From Kocuria marina (GTDB lineage Bacteria; Actinomycetota; Actinomycetes; Actinomycetales; Micrococcaceae), in the NCBI RefSeq assembly GCF_000786655.1, contig NZ_JROM01000003.1, positions 1 through 64,000 of the forward strand: a stretch of 64,000 nucleotides of DNA. The letters run 5' to 3'. Both the position numbers and the translations under genes were made by a program. Under the pieces are notes generated by a model that worked only from the letters and a program-made list of their open reading frames with translations, had not been told where the DNA came from and made no database searches. Below are positions 17,261-25,003 of this stretch, piece after piece. Position 1 is the stretch's first letter; every line of letters begins with the position of its first letter.

Positions 17261-18373
17261 TCAGCCCTTCGCGGTGATGGAGTCCACGGCCGCCTTGGCC
17301 TGGTCGCGCAGGGTCTGGCTCAGCGGGGCGGAACCGGCGGAGTCCGCAGCGGCCTTCTGCCCGTCCTCGGAGATCACGTAGTTCTCGAAGGCCTTGACCA
17401 GGTCCGCGGTCCCCTGGGAGTCGTACTGGGAGCACACGATGTGGTAGGAGATCAGCACGAGCGGGTACGCACCGGATTCCTTGGTGTCGCGCTCGATGTC
17501 GATCGCGAGGTCGTGCTCGCCGCGGCCCTCGGCCTGGGCGGAGACCTCGACGGCCTTCGCGGCGGCCTCGGGCGAGTGGGTCACGTACTGGTCGCCCACC
17601 TTGATCGCGGCGGTGCCGAGATCGCCCACGGCGGAGGAGTCCGCGTAGGTCACGGCACCCTCGGTGCCGGAGGTCGTGGAGACCACGCCGGAGGTGCCCT
17701 TGTTGTTCTCCGCCGCGTACTCGGAGGGCCAGGCCTGAGCCGGGTCCTTAGTCCACTCCTGCGGAGCGGCCTTGTGCAGGTAGTCGGTGAAGTTCTCGGT
17801 GGTCCCGGAGTCATCGCTGCGGTGGACCACGGTGATCGGGGTGTCCGGGAGGTCGGCGTCCGGGTTCTGCTGCTTGATCTGCTCCGCGTTCCAGCGCTTG
17901 ATCTCACCCTTGAAGATCTTGGCGATGGTGGGGGCGTCCAGGTTCAGGGACTCGATACCGGGCAGGTTGAACGCCACGGAGATCGGGGAGATGTAGACCG
18001 GCAGGTCCATGGCGCCGTCGGGGCCGCACTGCTGCTTGGCCTGCTCGACCTCGTCGTCGGAGAGGTAGGCGTCCGAGCCGGCGAAGTTCGCGCCGCCCGC
18101 CAGGAAGGCCTTGCGCCCGGCGCCGGAGCCGTCCGGGGAGTACTGCACGGTGGAGCCGCTGTTGGCGGACTGGAAGCCGTTCTGCCACGCGGTCATGGCG
18201 GCCTGCTGGGAGGACGCCCCGATGCCGGTCAGCGTGCCGGACACGCCGCTGCTTTCGCCCGAGCCCCCGCCGCTGTTGGCGTTGCCGGTGGCGTTGTCGG
18301 AACCGCAAGCGGTCAGAGCGAGGGCACCAATGGCCAGGACTGCGGCCGAACGGCCGACATGCGAAACCTTCAC
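17261..18373 (-). CDS. pstS: Phosphate-binding lipoprotein of the Pst importer
   Basis: 370 residues. A lipoprotein signal peptide is clear: a basic start, a hydrophobic core AAVLAIGALAL, and lipobox LTAC with the anchoring Cys near residue 24, followed by a Ser/Gly/Asn-rich linker. The mature part holds PstS-type phosphate-binding residues, e.g. GIGASSQQAAM, YSPDGSGAGRKAF, and TVVHRSDDSGTTENF. It catches phosphate outside the membrane and delivers it to PstCA. The GTG at 18373 has a GAAGGG ribosome site. It is the first gene of the pst operon and follows a PHO-box-like promoter. Confidence 0.96.
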   Translation of the reverse strand: MKVSHVGRSAAVLAIGALALTACGSDNATGNANSGGGSGESSGVSGTLTGIGASSQQAAMTAWQNGFQSANSGSTVQYSPDGSGAGRKAFLAGGANFAGSDAYLSDDEVEQAKQQCGPDGAMDLPVYISPISVAFNLPGIESLNLDAPTIAKIFKGEIKRWNAEQIKQQNPDADLPDTPITVVHRSDDSGTTENFTDYLHKAAPQEWTKDPAQAWPSEYAAENNKGTSGVVSTTSGTEGAVTYADSSAVGDLGTAAIKVGDQYVTHSPEAAAKAVEVSAQAEGRGEHDLAIDIERDTKESGAYPLVLISYHIVCSQYDSQGTADLVKAFENYVISEDGQKAAADSAGSAPLSQTLRDQAKAAVDSITAKG

Positions 18374-18486
18374 TGTTTTTCCCTTCGAAAGCGTGAACCG
18401 GCTAACCCGGTGGGTGTGGACGGCCGGGTCATGGCGTCCATCGCCGCTGCGTCCGCAACGCGCCCGGGAATCACCGTAGGCAGGCG

Positions 18487-18527
18487 ATATTGACAGATTC
18501 GGCCGGGAAGGTGAACTGGCGGTTAAC
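18487..18527 (-). promoter_or_regulatory. PHO-box-like direct repeat and -10 of the pst operon
   Basis: On the minus strand GTTAACCGCCA is followed directly by GTTCACC, so two heptamers of the PhoP type (GTTCACC) sit 11 bp apart at 18510-18527. A -10-like CAATAT (18487-18492) lies 17 nt beyond. The layout fits activation by the PhoR-PhoP system under phosphate limitation. The site is ~137 nt before the pstS start. Confidence 0.75.
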
Positions 18528-18625
18528 AACCCCCGTGACCGCCGCCACCCCGTGCCACGACGCCGCCCGGTCACGCGTCCCGCACGGTACACGTCCGTCC
18601 GATGCGCCCGCCTAGGATGGGAGCC

Positions 18626-19783
18626 ATGGCGTCCTCGGAAGCAGCTCAGCACCGCTCCCGATTCCGCCGTGTTCCCGAGGTCGTGGGCAAGCGCGGGCGC
18701 TCCGGCTGGGCACGCATGACGTCCGGTTTCTTCCAGGCCGTGCAGATGACCGTGGCGGCCGTGGGCGCGTACGTGATCGCGGAACGGCTGCTGGGCCATC
18801 ACGGCCCCATCTTCGCCGCGACCGCCGCGCTCGTGTCCCTGGGGTACGCCAAGGGCGGGTTGCGCTACCGCCGGGTGCTGGAGGTCTCGATCGGGTGCAC
18901 CCTGGGGATCGTGATGGGCGATCTGCTCATCCACGTCCTGGGCCACGGTGAGTGGCAAGCGGCCATCGTGTTGCTCCTGTCCCTGTTGCTCGCCCGGTTC
19001 CTGGACAACGGCGCGATCTTCACCACGCAGATGGGGCTGCAGTCCGTGCTGGTGGTGCTCCTCCCGCCGTCGCAGGACGGCGTGTTCGCGCGGTCCCTCG
19101 ACGCCGTGGTGGGGTGTCTGTGCGCACTGCTCCTCGCGTACGTGATCCCCCAGGACCCGCGCCGCGAGCCGCGCCAGGACCTCAGCAAGCTCATCGTGGA
19201 GTTCACCCAGGTGCTCGCGGACTGTTCCCGCGCGGTCTCGGACACCGATTCGCGCCTCGCGTGGCACGCCCTCGTGCGGGCTCGTCAGACGCAGCCGTTC
19301 GTGGACTCGGTGCGCTCGGGGCTCACGGCCTCCCGGGAGATCGCCCACGCCTCCCCCCTGCACCGCCGGCACCGCCGCGAGATCGACGACCTGAGCGAGA
19401 GCATCCGGTACGTAGACCTTGCCGTGCGTAACTCGCGCGTGTTCGCCCGCCGCCTCGCGTCCGTCCTCAACCGCGTCTCCCTGTCCGACGACGCCGTGGC
19501 CTCCCTCTCCGAGACCCTCGCCGATCTCTCCGACGCCATTCTCAGCCTGGGTCACACGTTCTCCGTGAGTCATCCCCAGACCCGTGAGAGCTATCTGCGC
19601 CAGACGCGCAACGAACTGATCTCCGTGGCCGGTCGCCTGGAACCCGGGCTCATGGGTGTGCGGACCATGGAGGGCGAGGCGCTAGTGCTGCTGATCCGCC
19701 CGCTGGTCGTGGACCTTTTGGAGTCCACCGGGCTCACCCACGAGGAGGCGATCCGGTACCTGCCCACGCTGGGCGGTCGGTGA
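18626..19783 (+). CDS. FUSC/ArAE-type membrane protein (aromatic acid exporter family)
   Basis: 385 residues. The N-terminal ~170 residues hold about four to five membrane segments, with QMTVAAVGAYVIAERLLGHHGPIFAATAALVSLGY, the opening of FUSC / aromatic-acid-exporter-like proteins. The C-terminal ~200 residues are soluble and helical. It may export organic acids, but the substrate is unknown. ATG at 18626 is preferred over one at 18602 because of homology and a nearby AGGATGGGAG. It is transcribed divergently from pstS. Confidence 0.75.
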   Translation: MASSEAAQHRSRFRRVPEVVGKRGRSGWARMTSGFFQAVQMTVAAVGAYVIAERLLGHHGPIFAATAALVSLGYAKGGLRYRRVLEVSIGCTLGIVMGDLLIHVLGHGEWQAAIVLLLSLLLARFLDNGAIFTTQMGLQSVLVVLLPPSQDGVFARSLDAVVGCLCALLLAYVIPQDPRREPRQDLSKLIVEFTQVLADCSRAVSDTDSRLAWHALVRARQTQPFVDSVRSGLTASREIAHASPLHRRHRREIDDLSESIRYVDLAVRNSRVFARRLASVLNRVSLSDDAVASLSETLADLSDAILSLGHTFSVSHPQTRESYLRQTRNELISVAGRLEPGLMGVRTMEGEALVLLIRPLVVDLLESTGLTHEEAIRYLPTLGGR

Positions 19784-19840
19784 CCAAGCCACGGATCCGT
19801 GCCGCTTATGCGCGTCGGATCCGCCCCCTACGGTGACAGC

Positions 19841-21232
19841 ATGAGCGCGAAGACCCGGAAGCCGTCCGTTTCCTACCGGTGCACGGAATGCGGCTGGACC
19901 ACGGCCAAATGGGTGGGCCGGTGCGGTGAGTGCCAGTCCTGGGGCACCGTGCAGGAGATCTCCACGGACCAGGAACACGGGCGCACCCGGGCCGCGGCCA
20001 CGGTCGCGGTGCCCGCGCAACCCATCGGCCAGGTGGATTCCTCGGTGGCCCGGTTCACCCCCACGCGCGTCACCGAGTTCGACCGCGTCCTGGGCGGAGG
20101 ACTCGTGCCCGGTGCGGTCATCCTGCTCGCGGGGGAACCCGGTGTGGGCAAGTCCACGCTGCTGTTGGACGCGGCCGCCAAGGTCGCGGGCGGGCCCGAT
20201 CCCCGCACCGTGTTGTACGTGACCGGGGAGGAGTCAGCGGCGCAGGTCAAACTGCGGGCCGAACGCATCGATGCCCTCTCGGAAAAGCTGTACCTCACGG
20301 CGGAGACCGACCTCTCCGCGGCGCTCGCGCAGGTCGAGGCCCTGAAACCGGAACTGTTGATCGTGGACTCTGTGCAGACCCTGGCGAGCCCGGAGATCGA
20401 GGGGTCGGCGGGCGGGGTGAGCCAGGTGCGGGAGGTCGCCGCGAGCCTTATCCACGCCGCCAAGACCCGGAACATGACCACCCTGCTCGTGGGACACGTG
20501 ACCAAGGAGGGTTCGATCGCCGGTCCCCGGTTGCTCGAACACCTCGTGGACGTCGTGTGTCAGTTCGAGGGGGACAAGCACTCGCGCATCCGCTTGTTGC
20601 GGGCCGTGAAGAACCGGTTCGGCCCCACGGACGAGGTGGGCTGCTTCGACCTCGAGGAGAACGGCATCCGCTCGGTCTCGGACCCGTCCGGCCTGTTCGT
20701 CTCCCGCACCCCCGTCCCGGTCGCGGGCACGTGCCTGAGTGTCACCGTGGAGGGGCGCAGGCCGCTGCTCGCGGAGGTCCAGGCCCTGCTGGACAAGTCC
20801 AGCACCGCGCAACCCCGCCGGGCCACCTCCGGCCTGGATGGTTCCCGGGTAGCCATGCTGCTCGCGGTGTTGCAGCGCCGGGCGGGCGTGGCCCTCGCGA
20901 CCATGGACTGCTACGTGTCCACGGTGGGTGGTGTGCGGCTCACCGAACCCGCCACGGACCTCGCGGTGTGCATGGCGCTCGCGTCGGCCGCGCAGGACCG
21001 GCCACTGCCCCAGCGGCTCGTGTGCTTCGGGGAGATCGGACTGGCCGGTGAGGTCCGCCCCGTGCCCGAGATCAATCGCCGGATCCAGGAGGTCGCCCGG
21101 TTGGGCTTCACCCACGCCGTGGTCCCGGCGTCCCCCAACGGACCCGGCAAGATCCCGCCGGGCTTCTCCGTGCGTGAGGTCACCACCGTCTCACAGGCCA
21201 TGGAGTTGCTCTTCCCGCCGCGGCAGGGCTGA
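19841..21232 (+). CDS. radA: DNA repair protein RadA
   Basis: 463 residues. An N-terminal zinc finger CTECGW...CGEC is followed by a RecA-like ATPase with Walker A GEPGVGKST, the RadA-specific KNRFG motif, and a C-terminal Lon-protease-like domain. RadA processes recombination intermediates, driving branch migration. I use the ATG at 19841, where the zinc-finger region begins. The last codons and stop lie in the first unit of a 20-bp tandem repeat. disA follows ~190 nt downstream, the usual actinobacterial pairing. Confidence 0.96.
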   Translation: MSAKTRKPSVSYRCTECGWTTAKWVGRCGECQSWGTVQEISTDQEHGRTRAAATVAVPAQPIGQVDSSVARFTPTRVTEFDRVLGGGLVPGAVILLAGEPGVGKSTLLLDAAAKVAGGPDPRTVLYVTGEESAAQVKLRAERIDALSEKLYLTAETDLSAALAQVEALKPELLIVDSVQTLASPEIEGSAGGVSQVREVAASLIHAAKTRNMTTLLVGHVTKEGSIAGPRLLEHLVDVVCQFEGDKHSRIRLLRAVKNRFGPTDEVGCFDLEENGIRSVSDPSGLFVSRTPVPVAGTCLSVTVEGRRPLLAEVQALLDKSSTAQPRRATSGLDGSRVAMLLAVLQRRAGVALATMDCYVSTVGGVRLTEPATDLAVCMALASAAQDRPLPQRLVCFGEIGLAGEVRPVPEINRRIQEVARLGFTHAVVPASPNGPGKIPPGFSVREVTTVSQAMELLFPPRQG

Positions 21233-21359
21233 GTCCGACGCGGTACGGCCGAGTTCGGCGCGGCAGGGCTGAGTCCGGCGCGGTACGGCCGAGTCCGCCG
21301 CGGCAGGACTGCAGGCGACATCGCAGGGGACGAGCTCGCCGCGGCAGGGCCGAGCCCGA
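21219..21359. repeat. 20-bp tandem repeats spanning the radA stop codon
   Basis: Units begin CGCGGCAGGG or CGCGGTACGG and alternate, e.g. CGCGGCAGGGCTGAGTCCGA then CGCGGTACGGCCGAGTTCGG. Five units run head to tail from 21219 to 21318, a diverged 21-nt unit follows, and another good one ends at 21359. The alternation gives a 40-bp super-period. The radA stop TGA lies in unit one. Confidence 0.85.
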
Positions 21360-21421
21360 GCACACATGCCGCGCGGGGCATGTTGGCATTCGGGCCGTGC
21401 GAGCGCACATAGAATGAGGCC

Positions 21422-22498
21422 GTGGTGAAATCGCACGAGACTGCCCTGAGACGGGCCCTGGCCAGGGTCTCCCCCGGTACCGAACTGAGGACGGGGTTGG
21501 AGCGCATCCTCCGGGGCCGAACGGGCGCGCTCATCGTGCTCGGTTTCGACCGCTCCGTGGAGTCGCTGTGTTCGGGTGGGTTCGACATCGACACCGAATT
21601 CACCCCCACCAAGTTGCGCGAACTCGCCAAGATGGACGGGGCGATCGTGTGCGACAAGGACGCCACCCGCATCCTCAAGGCCGGGGTCCAGCTCATGCCG
21701 GACGCGTCCATCCGCACCCAGGAGTCCGGCACGCGTCACCGTTCCGCCGAACGCACCGCCAAGCAGACCGGTGTGCCCGTGATCTCGGTCAGCCAGTCCA
21801 TGAGCGTCATCACGATCTACGTGGCCGATTACCGCTACGCGATCGACGGTTCCCAGGCCATCATGGCCCGCGCGAACCAGGCCCTGCAGACCCTGGAGCA
21901 CTACAGCAACCGCCTCGAGCAGGTCCTGGGCAGCCTCTCGGCGCTCGAGATCGAAGCCGCCGTGACCGCCCGGGACGTGGCCCTGACGCTGCAGCGCATG
22001 GAGATGGTGCGCCGGATCTCGGATGAGATCGGGTGGTACGTCCTGGAACTCGGCTCGGACGGGCGCCTCATCTCATTGCAACTCGAGGAGCTCACGGCCG
22101 GCACGGGGCCGGGTCCCGGCGTCGTGCTGCGGGACTACCTGCCCGAGGCCACCACGACCGAGGTCATCACGGAGTCCCTGGACCGCCTCGCCCGGTTGTC
22201 CTCCACCGAACTGATCGATCTGCAGCGGGTCGCTGTGGCCGCGGGTCTCACCGGGCCGCAGGGCAACTTGGAGGTGGATCTGCACCCCCACGGTTACCGG
22301 CTGCTCGAAGGCATCAAGTCCATGCCGCGTGCGGTGGCGAAACGGCTCGTGGCCCAGTTCGACGGCCTGCAGTCGTTGATGGCCGCCAACCTCGAGGATC
22401 TGATGTCCGTTGAGGGCATCGGCGAGCAGCGTGCCCGTACCGTGCGCGAGTCCCTGTCCCGTATGGCGGAGACGAGCCTGCTGGAACGGTTCATGTAG
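21422..22498 (+). CDS. disA: Diadenylate cyclase / DNA integrity scanning protein DisA
   Basis: 358 residues. The N-terminal DAC domain has the active-site motifs MDGAIVCDKD (DGA ~72-74) and TRHRSAER (RHR ~105-107) that make c-di-AMP from two ATP. A helical spine follows, and the C-terminal helix-hairpin-helix (MSVEGIGEQRARTVRESL) binds branched DNA. DisA forms an octamer that slows c-di-AMP synthesis at recombination intermediates, which fits its place after radA. The start is a GTG at 21422. Confidence 0.96.
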   Translation: MVKSHETALRRALARVSPGTELRTGLERILRGRTGALIVLGFDRSVESLCSGGFDIDTEFTPTKLRELAKMDGAIVCDKDATRILKAGVQLMPDASIRTQESGTRHRSAERTAKQTGVPVISVSQSMSVITIYVADYRYAIDGSQAIMARANQALQTLEHYSNRLEQVLGSLSALEIEAAVTARDVALTLQRMEMVRRISDEIGWYVLELGSDGRLISLQLEELTAGTGPGPGVVLRDYLPEATTTEVITESLDRLARLSSTELIDLQRVAVAAGLTGPQGNLEVDLHPHGYRLLEGIKSMPRAVAKRLVAQFDGLQSLMAANLEDLMSVEGIGEQRARTVRESLSRMAETSLLERFM

Positions 22499-22651
22499 CA
22501 GTCCGGGTGGCCCGGTCTCCTACGCAACCCGCGTGCTGCCCGCTCATCACCGGGGATCGCCCAAGACTGCCCGAGCCCAGCGATCGCCATATCCGGCCAC
22601 GTGTCGCGTGCCGCATGCCGCATGCCGCACCGTGAACGATCCGCTGCTCGC

Positions 22652-23377
22652 TCACTGCAGGCTGAAGGCCGCCTGCTGGCTCGTGATGTCCCCGAGCGAC
22701 GTCGTGAGGTTGTAGTACCCGGCGAGCGCCTCGGACTGGCCGGCCGGGCAGCCCTCCGCCGTGCGTACCCGGTTCCACGTGAGCCGTGCGGTCTCCTTCT
22801 GCCCCGTGTCCAGGGTGATCTGGCGGTTTTCGCCGGGCGCCGCGCAGTGCCGTGAATCGAAGACGGTGTCCGCACCGGAAGTCACCACGAAGGCCATGTG
22901 ATTGCTACCGGCATCCACGCGGCACGGGTGTTGGCCCGTGTTCTCGAGGGTCAGTTCGAGCACCGGGTTCTGGCCCGCCGCGTAACTCTGTTCGTCGGTC
23001 GCAGCACTCACCGCCAGATCCGCGCCGCATTCCGGCGCCGCCGTACTGCTCGCACTCGGGCTGCCGGACGCGCGGGGTGCACCAGACCCGGACGGTGTGG
23101 GCCGGGCAGTGAAGTCCGCGAACTTGTTCTGGGGATCCGTGCTCGGCTGCGCCGCAGCGTCGGGCTGCTGCGTGGCATTCGCGTCGTCGGCGTCCGGTGC
23201 CGTGAGTGCGCGCACGCCCGAGACCACTGCCCACAGCAGGGCCAAGACCAGGGCGACGATCACGGCGAGCGCGACCATGCGGCGTCGCCGGTAGACGTGC
23301 TCCGGGAGCCTGCCCCCGGTGTCCGCGGATTCCGCGGGGGACGTGGGGGGATCGTGCTGTTCGGAACCGGAAGCCAT
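22652..23377 (-). CDS. Membrane-anchored secreted protein, possibly DUF4232-like
   Basis: 241 residues: a short cytoplasmic N-terminus with RRRRM, one membrane segment at ~28-50, a Ser/Ala/Pro/Thr-rich linker to ~110, and an extracytoplasmic domain with four conserved-looking Cys and a strand pattern (YAAGQNPVLELTLENTGQHPCRV) like DUF4232/BsuPI-type beta-sandwiches. The function is unknown. I use the ATG at 23377. It sits between disA and mutY and is transcribed opposite to both, starting only 25 nt from mutY. Confidence 0.7.
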   Translation of the reverse strand: MASGSEQHDPPTSPAESADTGGRLPEHVYRRRRMVALAVIVALVLALLWAVVSGVRALTAPDADDANATQQPDAAAQPSTDPQNKFADFTARPTPSGSGAPRASGSPSASSTAAPECGADLAVSAATDEQSYAAGQNPVLELTLENTGQHPCRVDAGSNHMAFVVTSGADTVFDSRHCAAPGENRQITLDTGQKETARLTWNRVRTAEGCPAGQSEALAGYYNLTTSLGDITSQQAAFSLQ

Positions 23378-23402
23378 GGTCTCCAGGCTACCGTGGACAG
23401 TT

Positions 23403-24386
23403 ATGAACTCGAGCCGCACATCAGCCCGCGACGAGCGACTTCACGGCATTCACGCAGCCGTGATCGAGTGGTACCGGCGGGCGTCCCGCGACCTGCCGTG
23501 GCGCGCGCCCGAACGCACACCGTGGCAGGTTTTCGTGAGCGAGATCATGCTGCAGCAGACCCCGGTGGGGCGCGTCCTGCCGGTGTGGCGCCGGTGGCTC
23601 GAACAGTGGCCGGAACCGGGCGATCTCGCGGCGGCGTCGCCCGCGGAGGTCCTGCGCGCGTGGGACAGGCTCGGCTACCCGCGCCGCGCGCTGCGGCTGC
23701 ACGCGGCTGCCCAGAACATCGCCGCGGAGCACGACGGGCGGGTGCCCGAGGACCACGCACAGCTGTTGGCATTGCCCGGGATCGGCGCGTACACCGCGGC
23801 GGCAGTGGCCGTGTTCGCGTTCGGTCAGCGCCACACGGTCGTGGACACGAACATCCGCCGGGTCGAGGCCCGGGTGTTCTCCGGGCGGGCCCTGCCGTCC
23901 CGTTCCCTCACCGCGGCGGAGACCCGGTTGGCGCAGGACGTCCTGCCGCAGGACGTCGCGGAATCGGTCGCGTGGAACCAGGCCGTGATGGAGCTGGGGG
24001 CGCTGATCTGCACCGCGCGTTCCCCGCGCTGCGACGAGTGCCCCGTGCGGCGGGACTGCGCGTGGGTCGCGGCGGGCAGCCCTCCCGCGCAGGAGACGCC
24101 CAGGGGCCAGTCGTGGCACGGCACGGACCGCCAGGTCCGCGGGGCCATGATGGCGGTGCTGCGCGCCGCGGACGAGCCCGTGCCCGCGCGGTTGCTGCTC
24201 GCGGACCTCGCGGGCTCGGAACAGATCGCCGGGGCGCACGCGGCCCCGCCCGCCGTGGTGATCGAACGGCTCGGAGCCCTGTGGCGGCTGCCCGCGCCCG
24301 CCGAACAACGGGAGCGCGCATTGAACGGACTGCTCGCGGACGGTCTGGCCACCGCGGACGACGGCGCGGTCAGACTTCCGGGGTGA
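23403..24386 (+). CDS. mutY: A/G-specific adenine glycosylase MutY
   Basis: 327 residues. It removes adenine opposite 8-oxoguanine. Visible parts are SEIMLQQTPV with the catalytic Glu (~47), the helix-hairpin-helix LPGIGAYTAAAV, VVDTNIRRV with the catalytic Asp, and the Fe-S cluster C-x6-C-x2-C-x5-C (CTARSPRCDECPVRRDC). The C-terminal 8-oxoG-recognition domain is short. The frame opens upstream to 23319, but MNSSRTSARDER at 23403 fits best. Its end overlaps the converging acetyltransferase gene by 17 nt. Confidence 0.95.
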   Translation: MNSSRTSARDERLHGIHAAVIEWYRRASRDLPWRAPERTPWQVFVSEIMLQQTPVGRVLPVWRRWLEQWPEPGDLAAASPAEVLRAWDRLGYPRRALRLHAAAQNIAAEHDGRVPEDHAQLLALPGIGAYTAAAVAVFAFGQRHTVVDTNIRRVEARVFSGRALPSRSLTAAETRLAQDVLPQDVAESVAWNQAVMELGALICTARSPRCDECPVRRDCAWVAAGSPPAQETPRGQSWHGTDRQVRGAMMAVLRAADEPVPARLLLADLAGSEQIAGAHAAPPAVVIERLGALWRLPAPAEQRERALNGLLADGLATADDGAVRLPG

Positions 24387-24888
24387 TCGCGCGGATCATC
24401 CGCGTGTTGCCCAGCGTGTTGGGTTTGACCCGGGCCAGGTCCAGGAACTCCGCCACGCCCTCGTCATGGGAGCGCAACAGCTCGGCGAAGACCTCGGGTT
24501 CGATGGTCTCCTGGTTCTCCATCACGGCGAATCCGTGCCGCGCGAAGAACGCCACCTCGAAGGTCAGGCAGAAGACCCGGCCGACCCCCAGCCGGGCCGC
24601 ACGGGCCAGCAGTTCCTCGATCATCAGCCCGCCCACGCCGTGACCGCGCGCCGCCGGAGACGTGGCCAGGGTGCGCACCTCCGCGAGGTCCTCCCACATC
24701 ACGTGCAGGGCCCCGCAGCCCACGAGGTTCCCGGCGTCGTCCTCCGCGACCACGAACTCCTGGATGCTCTCGAAGTACGTCACCGTGTCCTTGGTGATCA
24801 GGATGCGCTCGGCCGCCATGGGCGCCACGAGCTCCTTGATGCCGTGGACGTCCGAGGTCCGGGCGGGGCGGATGCGGATCTCTACCAT
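24370..24888 (-). CDS. argA: GNAT amino-acid N-acetyltransferase (N-acetylglutamate synthase type)
   Basis: 172 residues of a single GNAT domain with IRPARTSDVHGIKELV at the start, the acetyl-CoA loop ARGHGVGGLMIEELL and the C-terminal FFARHGF. The central IQEFVVAEDDAGNLVGCGALHVMWEDLAEVRTLA matches the short actinobacterial ArgA type (Rv2747-like), which makes N-acetylglutamate for arginine synthesis. It is far shorter than proteobacterial ArgA, as expected for this group. The ATG at 24888 begins the domain; the frame is open further upstream as a shadow. It overlaps mutY tail to tail. Confidence 0.78.
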   Translation of the reverse strand: MVEIRIRPARTSDVHGIKELVAPMAAERILITKDTVTYFESIQEFVVAEDDAGNLVGCGALHVMWEDLAEVRTLATSPAARGHGVGGLMIEELLARAARLGVGRVFCLTFEVAFFARHGFAVMENQETIEPEVFAELLRSHDEGVAEFLDLARVKPNTLGNTRMIRAITPEV

Positions 24889-24920
24889 GCCCACGACTGT
24901 ACGCGTCCGTGCGAACGCGG

Positions 24921-24963
24921 GCGGGCGGCGTCGCCGACCGTTGTGGTCGACGACGCCGCCCGC
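24921..24963 (-). terminator. Terminator after clpC
   Basis: GCGGGCGGCGTCG (24921-24933) pairs exactly with CGACGCCGCCCGC (24951-24963). It lies 41 nt past the clpC stop and carries the GTCG/CGAC core seen in other intergenic hairpins here. Confidence 0.75.
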
Positions 24964-25003
24964 TCGCGGAGGCGCCGCGGTGCCGGGCACCGCGCGGGGT
25001 GGC

